From contig JAUHWH010000001.1 of NCBI GenBank assembly GCA_030424715.1, positions 124,001-188,000 of the forward strand: DNA of 64,000 nucleotides, given 5' to 3'. How positions within the stretch are numbered: the first letter of the stretch is position 1; each line of letters opens with the position of its first letter. Below the pieces are notes generated by a model that had not been told where the DNA came from, ran no database searches, and saw only the letters and a list, made by a program, of their open reading frames with translations. A program made the translations under genes and the position numbers. Positions 41,394 through 50,141 of this stretch are shown piece after piece. Origin of the DNA: Bdellovibrionia bacterium (GTDB taxonomy: Bacteria; Bdellovibrionota; Bdellovibrionia; Bdellovibrionales; JAGQZY01).

Positions 41394-42563
41394 ATGACTA
41401 CCTTTTTTTTACTAATCGCCTCTCAAATGCTTGCTCGTGCTGAGGCACCTCACTTTTATCCCGAAAGCTATCTGGAAAGTCGAACTCACCTATATCAGGT
41501 GGCAGAAAACTGGGGCGAATCCAAAGCCCCCCCGGTGTCTCGCGACACAAGGCTGCTTTCTCGAGAAAAGTCGATCACCCTTACGATCGACAGCCTCTAT
41601 TTTCCTCCGTCGATGGCGAAGAAGAATCTTCTTATCGTGACTTCGGCCACTCACGGTGCGGAAGGCTTCGCAGGTGCCGCGATACAATTTGCTTTCATTC
41701 AAAATTATCTGAAATTCAAACGGAGGGAAACGACGGGAGTTTTAATAGTTCATGGAGTGAACCCCCATGGATTCCATCAAAAGCGCCGTGTTGACAAAAA
41801 TAATGTGGATCTGAATCGAAATTTTCTAGAAGAGGATAAAGACTTTCGTGCATGGAGCTCCGACTATCATGATTTCGAAGACTACCTGAACCCGACCACA
41901 CCGGCTTCCAGTGATGCACTAACCACAACTCGGCTGTTTATGAGTTCACTTTTAAAATTGATAACTCATGGTAAAAAGACGATCGCACAGATCTCCGTGG
42001 GTGGTCAGTATCAAAATCCCAAGGGCATCTATTTTGGAGGCGACGAACCGAGTGAGAACGTCAAATTAATTCAAGATATTTTTAAAGCTTATGGTGAAGA
42101 TTACGAAAAAATTCTCCATATCGATCTGCACACCGGCTACGGTGTCCGTGGTCAGCTGCACTTTTTTATCTCACGAAAGACCACTGAGATGAAGGGATTT
42201 GCCTCATTGTTTAAAGGTTTCGATATTGATCTCGGCTCGGATAAAGACTTTTATGAGACCAGTGGTGCCTTTGAGGAGTTCACCAAGAGAGTCTTTAAAG
42301 ATAAGGCCGTGGTGATCCCAATGACTTTCGAGTTTGGAACTCTGGATTCTCAAACCATCTGGGGGGGCTTCCAGTCTTTAAAGAATATGATCTACGAGAA
42401 CCAAGGTTTTCATTACGGGTATCGAAACCCAGAGTCGGAACAGAAAATCAAACGAGACTTTAGCGAGATGTTTAATCCATCCGAAAAACAATGGCGTCGG
42501 AAAGTGGTAAAATCGGGGTCGGAAACTTTAGACCTCTTGCTGAATCGTCTCGAAGATCTTTAG
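41394..42563 (+). CDS. Secreted DUF2817 zinc carboxypeptidase-like protein
   Basis: A 389-residue protein with a signal-like start (MTTFFLLIASQMLARAEA). It shows the M14/DUF2817 metal site: ATHGAEGFAG (His and Glu ligands), NPHGFHQKRRVDKNNVDLNRNF, and HIDLHTGYGVRGQ with the third histidine, then FEFGT near residue 305 with the catalytic glutamate region. DUF2817 belongs to the M14 carboxypeptidase clan. Periplasmic peptidase activity is inferred. It stands alone, 42 bases after the previous gene and convergent with murB. Confidence 0.75.
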   Translation: MTTFFLLIASQMLARAEAPHFYPESYLESRTHLYQVAENWGESKAPPVSRDTRLLSREKSITLTIDSLYFPPSMAKKNLLIVTSATHGAEGFAGAAIQFAFIQNYLKFKRRETTGVLIVHGVNPHGFHQKRRVDKNNVDLNRNFLEEDKDFRAWSSDYHDFEDYLNPTTPASSDALTTTRLFMSSLLKLITHGKKTIAQISVGGQYQNPKGIYFGGDEPSENVKLIQDIFKAYGEDYEKILHIDLHTGYGVRGQLHFFISRKTTEMKGFASLFKGFDIDLGSDKDFYETSGAFEEFTKRVFKDKAVVIPMTFEFGTLDSQTIWGGFQSLKNMIYENQGFHYGYRNPESEQKIKRDFSEMFNPSEKQWRRKVVKSGSETLDLLLNRLEDL

Positions 42564-42601
42564 AGATGAAGGGTCTATCAGAATATTAACCTTTCAAGAG
42601 T

Positions 42602-43561
42602 CTACGAAGGCCAAGTCCCTAAGTAGACAACCTCATTGGTTAAATGAACCTGCATTTGCTCGAGGACCGTCTCTTGAACATGTTGAATCACAGCATCGAT
42701 CTCGGAGGCAGTGGCTTGACCTTTGTTGACCACAAAATTGGCGTGTTTTTCGGAAACCTGAGCGCCCCCCACTCGATATCCCTTTAAACCACAGGCTTCG
42801 ATCAACCGTCCGGCGTGATCGCCGTCTGGGTTTTTGAAAACTGAGCCACAGCTGGGTTCCGACAACGGCTGGGTCTCTTTACGGCGCTTATTGCCCTCTC
42901 GCACGGCCTTCAATACTCCATCGTCGGGCTGATTGGGCCAGGTCAACCGCACTTTCGCTATAACTCCAGGCTGCCACCCCTCGCTTTTCCGATAAGACCA
43001 CTGCACATCACCTTTGGCGTAGGTATGGCAAACCACCCCAGGTCCTGAGTCCGACGCAGTTCCCGTTCCCGTTGCAACGTCTGCTTCTTTACTCTTTGTC
43101 ACACTGAAAACATCGAAGCTGTGAACCACCTCACAGAACTCTTTTGGAGAAACCTTATGCCCAACTCCGGCATTCATCACCACGCCACCAGCCACGTCGC
43201 CGGGAAGTCCAGCAAAAAACGTCGCCGGCGCCAACCGCAGCTTGAGAAAGTGTTTTAATATTTCAGTCTTAGGGGTGCCACACTCGGCCTCTATCAGCAC
43301 ACTCTCCGGGGTTTGACTGACCTCCACCCTATTGAGCTTGTGGGTGTGAATAACCAAACCTGGAACCCCCTGATCACTCACCAAGGCGTTGGTTCCTCCA
43401 CCAAGAAGGCTGATCGGCCATTTGTTTTTATGAGCAAGAACCATCGCTTGCTGAAGTTGTCCCAGGCTTTCGGGGGCACAGTAGTGTTCAGCCGGGCCAC
43501 CGACCAACCAAGAGGTAAAAGTAGCTAAGCTTTTTTGTTGCTCCACCTTAAGCTCTGACAT
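42602..43561 (-). CDS. murB: UDP-N-acetylenolpyruvoylglucosamine reductase
   Basis: MurB reduces enolpyruvyl-UDP-GlcNAc to UDP-MurNAc with FAD and NADPH. The 319-residue protein has TFTSWLVGGPAEHY, SLLGGGTNALVSDQG (FAD loop), LPGDVAGGVVMNAG, the WSYRK tyrosine/arginine pair, EPSCGSVFKNP with the catalytic serine, and a C-terminal NEVVYLG glutamate. A low-complexity insert (SKEADVATGTGTASDSGPG) sits in a loop before the WSYRK segment. Start ATG 43561 lies 3 bases after murC. It is the last gene of the dcw cluster in this window. Confidence 0.95.
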   Translation of the reverse strand: MSELKVEQQKSLATFTSWLVGGPAEHYCAPESLGQLQQAMVLAHKNKWPISLLGGGTNALVSDQGVPGLVIHTHKLNRVEVSQTPESVLIEAECGTPKTEILKHFLKLRLAPATFFAGLPGDVAGGVVMNAGVGHKVSPKEFCEVVHSFDVFSVTKSKEADVATGTGTASDSGPGVVCHTYAKGDVQWSYRKSEGWQPGVIAKVRLTWPNQPDDGVLKAVREGNKRRKETQPLSEPSCGSVFKNPDGDHAGRLIEACGLKGYRVGGAQVSEKHANFVVNKGQATASEIDAVIQHVQETVLEQMQVHLTNEVVYLGTWPS

Positions 43562-43564
43562 TTT

Positions 43565-44914
43565 TTAGCTTTCCAATTTCTCTACGATTTTTGTGGATAG
43601 GCGCCAAACTTGTCCCGCTCCCATGGTCATCACAATGTCGCCCGCACGAACACTTTTCTGAACCTTGTCGATCACAGCGCCATGGTCACTGTAATAGGTG
43701 GCCTTAGCACCGATTTGATCGGCAAGAATCGAACTATGAACTCCCTCTATAGCGGCTTCTCCCGCCGGGTAGATATCAACCAGATAGAGGTTATCGACTT
43801 TTGAAAAACAAGACTGGTAGTCATTCCAACAGTCTCGGGTGCGCGTGAAGCGATGGGGCTGATAAATCAAATGAAAGCGGCCCTTCCCGATGATATCTTG
43901 GACAGCTGCGACCGTCGCGGCGATTTCTGTGGGATGGTGAGCATAATCGTCAAAAACTTTGATATCGCCAACCTCTCCAATCCACTGAAAGCGTCGGTCC
44001 ACTCCGGAGTAGGAGTTCACACCACTCAAACACTTTTCCCACGGGACACCCGCTTGGTGGCAGGCAATACAGGCCGCCAAGGCATTCAAAGCGTTGTGCA
44101 CCCCTGGGACAGCGAGATCCAGCTCACCCATGGATTCCTCTTTGTGAAACACTTCGTAAAGACGCCCCTTCTTTTTCAAGACATAGTCATTCGAATCGTC
44201 TTCGCCGTAAAAGAACACACGCTTGGTGAAGCCATCGAGGAGTTCCCGAGTCTTGGGATCATCTCCGAACACGACAGAACAACCAAAGTAAGGCACGTTC
44301 AAAGCAAAATTTAAAAAGGCCTGTTGTAGGTTTTCAAAACTGCCATAGAAGTCTAAGTGGTCGCTATCAATGTTGGTGACAATAGAAATTTCGGGCTGGA
44401 GTCGCGCGAAACTACCATCGCTCTCATCAGCCTCTGCCACCATCCAAGGTCCTTTACCGAGGCGAGCGGTGGACTCGATTAACTTAAGGCGTCCCCCAAC
44501 AGCAATGGTTGGGTCAAAATCGGCATGGAGAAATATAGAGCTAATCATGCTGGTTGTGGTGGTCTTGCCATGGGTTCCGCCAACGGCGATACCTCGTTTA
44601 AACCGCATGACCTCAGCCAGAGCCTCGGCCCGAGGGATAATCGGGATCGCATATTTGCGGGCCTGTTGAATCTCTGGATTGTCACTCTTTATTGCGCTTG
44701 AGTACACCACAACATCCATCGTCTCCGTGATGTGATCTGTGTCGTGGCCGATAGCCACTGAGATGCCTTTTTTCTCTAAATGTTCGGTTTGCTTGCTTTC
44801 ACTCAAGTCACTCCCAGAAACTGTCGCTCCTAAACTTTGAAAGAGTTCCGCCAATGCCGACATCCCGATGCCGCCGATTCCCACAAAATGGGCACTCGTT
44901 TTATCTATACTCAT
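43565..44914 (-). CDS. murC: UDP-N-acetylmuramate--L-alanine ligase
   Basis: MurC adds L-Ala to UDP-MurNAc. Its 449 residues begin with the N-terminal nucleotide loop FVGIGGIGMSALAEL and GSDLSESKQT, then the P-loop GGTHGKTTTTSMIS, DESDGSFARLQPEISIVTNI, DFYGSFENL, and DDYAHHPTEIAATV with YQPHRFTRT in the C-domain. All four Mur-ligase signatures are present. The ATG overlaps the murG stop as ATGA, so translation is coupled. The lengths agree with the family. Confidence 0.97.
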   Translation of the reverse strand: MSIDKTSAHFVGIGGIGMSALAELFQSLGATVSGSDLSESKQTEHLEKKGISVAIGHDTDHITETMDVVVYSSAIKSDNPEIQQARKYAIPIIPRAEALAEVMRFKRGIAVGGTHGKTTTTSMISSIFLHADFDPTIAVGGRLKLIESTARLGKGPWMVAEADESDGSFARLQPEISIVTNIDSDHLDFYGSFENLQQAFLNFALNVPYFGCSVVFGDDPKTRELLDGFTKRVFFYGEDDSNDYVLKKKGRLYEVFHKEESMGELDLAVPGVHNALNALAACIACHQAGVPWEKCLSGVNSYSGVDRRFQWIGEVGDIKVFDDYAHHPTEIAATVAAVQDIIGKGRFHLIYQPHRFTRTRDCWNDYQSCFSKVDNLYLVDIYPAGEAAIEGVHSSILADQIGAKATYYSDHGAVIDKVQKSVRAGDIVMTMGAGQVWRLSTKIVEKLES

Positions 44915-45999
44915 TTTTCATTCCCCATTAAGTGTTTAAGAATTTCCGATTGCGCATTGGAATAATCAATCACCTTGAGCCTCTCCATCATCTCACTCAA
45001 CATTTCAGGGTGGGAGCGTAGGTTTTCAATGGCATCTCCGAGAACCTTTGCCGTGAGATCTTTTTCTTCTATCATGAGGGCCGCATTAAGTTGCTCTAAG
45101 ACTTGCGCATTCTTCACTTGATGATTGTCAGCCGACGTTGGTAACGGAATAAACAGGGCTGGACGACTGGACATGGCCACCTCGGCAACAGAGCCGACCC
45201 CCGATCGGCAAACCACCAAGTCAGCCCATGCCAAACGTGCTGGCATGTCATCGATGTAGTCCGTATAAGTCAAAAAATCTTCGTGCTTTTTACCATAGCG
45301 CTCCACCCACTGCTGATAGTCTCGACGGCCGGTCTGATGATAGATTTCATAAAAAGACTTCTGCTCTCCGAGCCCCTCCACCCAATCTCCCACCACTCGA
45401 TTGATGCCGCGAGCTCCTTGACTGCCCCCAAAGATCAAAACTTTAAAAGGAGTGGACCCATCATAAGAGAGAACTGATGGCTGTTTTTTCATGCGAACAG
45501 GGAGCCCCACCGGGATGACCTTGTCCGCCGGAAAGTGGTGACCGGCATCTTGAAAAACAACGAAGCAATATTTGACCCATCTTGCAAGCCATCGGTTGGC
45601 CATTCCCGGAAAGGCATTGGGCTCAAGAATTGCCGTTCTCCCACCGCAGAAAGCCGCCGTGAAAACAAACGGGCCCGAGGCGAATCCCCCAACACCCAAA
45701 ACCCATTGCGGCCGCAGTTTGAAATAAAGATACAACGATTGAAAAAAAGAATAGGGCAACATCAGAAGGGCTTTCAGTCGACGCCAGAGGCCCACACTGC
45801 TATGCAGTCGCCCCACCTTTAAAAGATGAATGGGATATCCGGCTTGAGGTACGATTTTTTCTTCAAGTCCGCCCTCAGCGCCCACAAAGTGAATGTCGGC
45901 ATCGGGGTGGGATTGAACAAGAGACTCAGCGAGAGCAAGACCTGGATAAACGTGTCCTCCGGTTCCGCCCCCCGCTATTACGAAGGTTTTTCTTTTCAC
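44911..45999 (-). CDS. murG: UDP-GlcNAc:lipid I GlcNAc transferase
   Basis: MurG makes lipid II from lipid I at the inner membrane face. The 362-residue GT28 protein has the two glycine-rich loops GGGTGGHVYPGLAL and GGSQGARGINRVVG, the lipid-side LGVGGFASGP, and the donor-binding LVVCRSGVGSVAEVAM. The start is GTG at 45999, giving an N-terminus right before the first strand (KTFVIAGGG). It follows the guanidine-enzyme insertion by 86 bases, so it may have its own promoter there. Confidence 0.96.
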   Translation of the reverse strand: MKRKTFVIAGGGTGGHVYPGLALAESLVQSHPDADIHFVGAEGGLEEKIVPQAGYPIHLLKVGRLHSSVGLWRRLKALLMLPYSFFQSLYLYFKLRPQWVLGVGGFASGPFVFTAAFCGGRTAILEPNAFPGMANRWLARWVKYCFVVFQDAGHHFPADKVIPVGLPVRMKKQPSVLSYDGSTPFKVLIFGGSQGARGINRVVGDWVEGLGEQKSFYEIYHQTGRRDYQQWVERYGKKHEDFLTYTDYIDDMPARLAWADLVVCRSGVGSVAEVAMSSRPALFIPLPTSADNHQVKNAQVLEQLNAALMIEEKDLTAKVLGDAIENLRSHPEMLSEMMERLKVIDYSNAQSEILKHLMGNEK

Positions 46000-46085
46000 T
46001 CGTCATTTTTACTGAGAAATGAGAGCCCTGACCAGCCCTTCTCGGAATTAATCCTCCGAATAACGCAAGCCAACGAACGCCCCTA

Positions 46086-47204
46086 CTAGTGAACCACCAC
46101 AGCACCCGTCTCTTCAACCAAATCAGCAAGAGAAACCTGTGGGTACGTCATGGTGATACAGTGCAAAGACCCCAACCCCTGGTTCGATAGAATTTGGCTG
46201 TCGATTCCAATCACCTGATCAAAGCCAGCATCTCGATAAACTTGCAGAGCCTTTTCATCGCCCCGTTGACCAAAGATGGGAACAAAAACAGTGCCGTTCA
46301 CGATCAAAGAGTTCACATAGGTCTCGTAACGTCGGTTGGGTCTGGGCAACATCACAACTGTGTAACCGCGCTCTTGAAGAGGCGCCACATAGCTAGCTTC
46401 GTCGGTTAGCACTGTCGTGTCATCTATAAACTTAACGCTCTCGTCGGCATGACCAATCCCTTTGACAAAGGGCAAACGGGTTAGGACTTGGCAGCCATAG
46501 TGATTTCTAAAAATGTGATCTGGAATACTTGCCGTGGCCGGCTTGTTAACAACAAGGCACTCATTCTTCGAATTGGCCATAAAGTTTCCGCCCTCAAAAA
46601 AATAGTCGTACCGAGTGAGCTCTGAGGCAAACAGTTGGCTGAACAACTTATCCCGCTCAAAACGCGGGTATTTGGCATCGACCACAGAGAACAATTCGAT
46701 TTCAACACTATTATCGATGGGAGTGCGGAACACTGGGACAGGAACTCCATCACGCGCCCAGAATCCATTGGAAGCCCCAGGTGCGTGGAGCACTGTGATG
46801 CGCTCAACTGGAAGATGTTCTGAAAATTGCTTTTTGATCCGCAGAGCTTTTTTCTTGTCTATAGAGTCCGCAAAGACCAACAGTTGCACGCCGTCTGGCA
46901 AATACTTCGCCATGGTTTTTTTTGCTTTTTTTGAAGAAAACGCAAAGTCAGAGCTGAATATTAAGTACCCCGCATTTTCGTATTCCGCGAAGGGTCTCGC
47001 CTCGGTGGTTTTTAGAAGATCGATGTTGAGAAAACTATCAATGCTCCCCGTTGTCGAAAAGGTTCGCATTTCCGACTTCAACTGGGCCCGATTCTCTTGG
47101 AGCATATTAGTATTTTCTGCTTCAGAAAATCCATGGACTGGCACCTGAGAAGCAAAAGTGGATTTCACACACAATAGTACACAAAAAACGAGAATGGATC
47201 TCAT
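46086..47204 (-). CDS. Exported peptidylarginine/agmatine deiminase-like protein
   Basis: A 372-residue member of the guanidine-modifying enzyme superfamily with a signal peptide (MRSILVFCVLLCVKSTFA). The catalytic set is visible: NGFWARDGVPVP (Asp pair), YFFEGGNFM, GIGHADESVKFI (His and Asp) and LHCITMTYP with the nucleophilic cysteine near the C-terminus. Cytosolic agmatine deiminase has the same pattern but no signal, so an exported role on arginine peptides or agmatine is inferred. ATG 47204 is behind GGGAGATT. It lies in the dcw cluster between murG and ftsW, divergent from a DDAH-like gene over 138 bases. Confidence 0.8.
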   Translation of the reverse strand: MRSILVFCVLLCVKSTFASQVPVHGFSEAENTNMLQENRAQLKSEMRTFSTTGSIDSFLNIDLLKTTEARPFAEYENAGYLIFSSDFAFSSKKAKKTMAKYLPDGVQLLVFADSIDKKKALRIKKQFSEHLPVERITVLHAPGASNGFWARDGVPVPVFRTPIDNSVEIELFSVVDAKYPRFERDKLFSQLFASELTRYDYFFEGGNFMANSKNECLVVNKPATASIPDHIFRNHYGCQVLTRLPFVKGIGHADESVKFIDDTTVLTDEASYVAPLQERGYTVVMLPRPNRRYETYVNSLIVNGTVFVPIFGQRGDEKALQVYRDAGFDQVIGIDSQILSNQGLGSLHCITMTYPQVSLADLVEETGAVVVH

Positions 47205-47342
47205 AATCTCCCCCTAAGAATGTAGTTTCTGATACCCCAATTTTAGGGACTTCGTCACTGGGCGAAATTAATGCGCCGCTCGTTGCATTTAGGAAGGCCG
47301 GGGCAGTAGCTAATCAAAGATTTTGCGACTCTGGAGGTAACA

Positions 47343-48179
47343 ATGAATTGGCCCACCCGCACCCTGATGGTTGATCCTGAATTTTTTGATATTGAATACG
47401 CCATCAATCCCCACATGAAAGATGACCGCGGCAACCTCAACCAGATCGACAAACCGCGTGCTTTCCATCAGTGGAGTGAACTTAAAAGCACCTTTGAAAA
47501 GTTGGGCCTTGAAGTTTTGACCTTAAAGGGAGAGTCCGGGCTGCCCGACATGGTATTTTGCGCGAACCAAACCTTCCCATTTCTTCAAGACGGCAAGCTA
47601 AACTTCGTGTTGAGCACCATGCAGTCGGAGCACCGCCGGCCAGAGGTTAAAGCCTTTGCAGAATGGGCCCAAAATAATAACGTCGATGTGGTGAAACCCA
47701 TGGACCTGCAGTTTGAAGGCATGGGAGATGCCCTATGGGACTACGAATCTGATCGACTTTTTGGAGGTTACGGCTTTCGAACCTCGCTCGATGTCTACGG
47801 TGATCTTGAAAAAATCACCCAGAAAGAGATTACAACCTTTGAATTAAAAAATGAAAACTTCTACCACCTCGACACTTGCCTTGCGATTCTCAACTCAAAG
47901 ACTGCGGCCTATGTGAAGTCGGCTTTTACCGAACAAGGATTGCAAACATTAGCCCAGTCTTTTGATAACTTGATCGAGGTCCCCATCGATGAAGCCACAA
48001 ACCTCTTGGCTTGCAATATGTGCACACCGAACGGACAAGATGTGATCATCCAATCGGGATCGAATGAAACCATCGCCGCCCTGCAGTCGGCCGGATTCAA
48101 GGTTCACGAAGTGGATACCTCTGAGTTCATTAAATCGGGTGGTTCTGTTTTTTGCATGAAACAGCTTTTGCCTGGATGA
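47343..48179 (+). CDS. Dimethylarginine dimethylaminohydrolase/amidinotransferase-like
   Basis: A 278-residue member of the same guanidine-modifying superfamily, without a signal peptide, so cytoplasmic. The set is PDMVFCANQTFPF, LQFEGMGDALWD (Glu), YHLDTCLAIL (His) and the C-terminal GGSVFCMKQLLPG with the nucleophilic cysteine. This matches the DDAH-type proteins (COG1834), which hydrolyse methylarginines or act on arginine, ornithine or related compounds. GGAGGTAACA precedes the ATG. It is the only plus-strand gene in the dcw cluster and is convergent with the outer-membrane gene after 8 bases. Substrate unknown. Confidence 0.75.
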   Translation: MNWPTRTLMVDPEFFDIEYAINPHMKDDRGNLNQIDKPRAFHQWSELKSTFEKLGLEVLTLKGESGLPDMVFCANQTFPFLQDGKLNFVLSTMQSEHRRPEVKAFAEWAQNNNVDVVKPMDLQFEGMGDALWDYESDRLFGGYGFRTSLDVYGDLEKITQKEITTFELKNENFYHLDTCLAILNSKTAAYVKSAFTEQGLQTLAQSFDNLIEVPIDEATNLLACNMCTPNGQDVIIQSGSNETIAALQSAGFKVHEVDTSEFIKSGGSVFCMKQLLPG

Positions 48180-48187
48180 TTTAAGCT

Positions 48188-48922
48188 CTAAAAATAATAG
48201 CCAAACCCCAGTGAAAAGGCCACTGGATCTCGCACGATGGCGGTGTTGCTGGCCACGGGGACTTCAACCCCATTCGTCTTGGCGCGAGCTTCGGCATTCG
48301 CGTTCATCACCGTAGGCACGCTCAATTGAAAATAAGACATCAGGTTGGCATCGGCGTTGAAAAAGCGCACACCCAGAGAACCAACGGCCAATGTCGAATT
48401 AAAACTATGAATAGTATCAATCGTGGTGCCTCCATTAGAATACTGCAAGGTAAACTCGCCGCTCTCCTGGATGATCCCAACACCCAAGTAGGGTTGAATC
48501 TTGAGACCAAATTTGTAAAGACTGTAGTTAACGGACCCGCCCGCCGCGAAATGGGAAGACTTCAAAGACTCCTCCATCGTGACTTGCCCGTCAAGTCCAC
48601 CACTCTGCCCTGACGAATCATTCACTCCCGCTTTAAAGAGCAGGGTGAATGAATAAGTCGCTTTGTTTAAAAACTCACGCATGACCAGAAGAGACAAATG
48701 AGACTCTGGCACACGCACTCGACGACCGGAGGTTGCAAACGAAGGAGAGGTGCTGGTCTCGTTGTGCTTGAGGACCGTCGTAGTGTAAGTACCCCCCACT
48801 GCCAGAGACCATGGGTCGTTAGCATAGTCCTCTTCAGCATGGGATCGTGAACTGGACGCCACTGCCAATTGGCTAGTTAGGAGAATACTAAAAAAAAGGA
48901 TTGTGACCCGACGACCTCTCAT
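48188..48922 (-). CDS. Beta-barrel outer-membrane protein in the dcw cluster
   Basis: A 244-residue protein with signal peptide (RRVTILFFSILLTSQLAVAS) and alternating beta-strand patterns ending in DPVAFSLGFGYYF, a typical outer-membrane terminal strand with final Phe. Strands such as NYSLYKFGLKIQPYLGVGI suggest an eight-stranded OmpW/OmpA-like barrel. Its ATG overlaps the ftsW stop as ATGA, so it is translated with ftsW, which is unusual for an outer-membrane protein. Function unknown. Confidence 0.75.
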   Translation of the reverse strand: MRGRRVTILFFSILLTSQLAVASSSRSHAEEDYANDPWSLAVGGTYTTTVLKHNETSTSPSFATSGRRVRVPESHLSLLVMREFLNKATYSFTLLFKAGVNDSSGQSGGLDGQVTMEESLKSSHFAAGGSVNYSLYKFGLKIQPYLGVGIIQESGEFTLQYSNGGTTIDTIHSFNSTLAVGSLGVRFFNADANLMSYFQLSVPTVMNANAEARAKTNGVEVPVASNTAIVRDPVAFSLGFGYYF

Positions 48923-50031
48923 TTTCTTCTCCCGTAGCGTGCTTTCCCTTGTCGAAAATTAAGAAAGAGATTCAACAGCACTCCAAACAAAAAGCAGTTA
49001 ATAAGAAGGGAGCTTCCCCCGTAACTCAAAAAGGGCAGGGTGAGTCCTTTGGTTGGAAGCAAACCAAGAGTCACCCCGACATTTACAAAAATGGAATAGG
49101 CGAATGTCACCGTCATGCCAAGGGCGAGGATTTGTTTTTCTACCGACTTTAAAGAAAAAGACAGCTGAAAGGCCTTCCAGATGAGAAAGGCATAGAGACC
49201 CAACAGAATCATAAAACCGATAAAGCCCAATTCCTCCCCCAAAACAGCCAACGTGAAATCCGTGTGCGCTGCTGGTAGAAAGAATAATTTCCCTTGCCCA
49301 TTACCAATACCCACACCGCTCAAGCCTCCGGAATGAAAGCTGATCATACTCTGTATTAGCTGAAAACCGCTGGTCTCGGCATTTTTAAAGGGATCTAGAA
49401 AGGCGAGCACTCGCGCCTTACGATAGGGAACATTCATCACCAAAAAATAGAAGGCTGGGGTCGCGACCAAGGCCGATGCAAAAATATATTTCCATGGTAA
49501 GCCACAGACAAACAGCATGGTGGCTAAAACCATTAAGCAGATCGTAAACGAACCAAAATCAGGCTGTAGTAAAAGCAAACCGATGGGGATCAGCACGCTG
49601 GCCGCTCTGAGTGGCCATGTCCATCGCCCCCAGACGTCGTCTCTTTGCGAAACGTAGGTGGCACAGAGCATGGGGAGTGAAACCTTCATCAACTCACAGG
49701 GCTCAAAACGAAAACCAAAGGCCAATGGCAGCCAACGCTGGGCCCCCCCCACCTTGACCCCCAGTCCAGGAACAAAGGTCAGTATCAATCCGACCACAGC
49801 AATAGCCCAGAAGGTCCAACCGTATTTGATCAACCAATGCTGAGGCGCTTTGGCGAGAAGTCCCATCACGACAAGTCCTAACACTACAAAAATAAGCTGT
49901 TTTTTAAAGAAAAGAAGACCATCCCCATATTTATCCACAGCGAAGATATAGCTCGATGAATACACCTGGATCAGGCCGAACGTGATGAGAACGAACAGTG
50001 CGAGAAAGACGTTTTTTGCTTGCGATTTCAT
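48919..50031 (-). CDS. ftsW: Septal peptidoglycan polymerase FtsW (SEDS family)
   Basis: FtsW polymerises lipid II with its partner FtsI at the septum. The 370-residue protein has about ten membrane segments, GGAQRWLPLAFGFRFEPCEL after the first helices, GLSGVGIGNGQGKL, AHTDFTLAVLGEELGFIG containing the conserved aspartate, and the SEDS signature LPFLSYGGSSLLINC. It starts at ATG 50031 and is followed directly by the outer-membrane gene. It lies in the normal dcw position downstream of murD. Confidence 0.95.
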   Translation of the reverse strand: MKSQAKNVFLALFVLITFGLIQVYSSSYIFAVDKYGDGLLFFKKQLIFVVLGLVVMGLLAKAPQHWLIKYGWTFWAIAVVGLILTFVPGLGVKVGGAQRWLPLAFGFRFEPCELMKVSLPMLCATYVSQRDDVWGRWTWPLRAASVLIPIGLLLLQPDFGSFTICLMVLATMLFVCGLPWKYIFASALVATPAFYFLVMNVPYRKARVLAFLDPFKNAETSGFQLIQSMISFHSGGLSGVGIGNGQGKLFFLPAAHTDFTLAVLGEELGFIGFMILLGLYAFLIWKAFQLSFSLKSVEKQILALGMTVTFAYSIFVNVGVTLGLLPTKGLTLPFLSYGGSSLLINCFLFGVLLNLFLNFRQGKARYGRRK

Positions 50032-50141
50032 AGGCTTATTTTCGCCTTATGCGCCTTCTAAAGCAACGAACCACTGGACCAAAAGAGAGTCTATTTCATC
50101 ATTCGGCGAGCCGTAGCCGCCGAACGATCTTATAAGAGATA

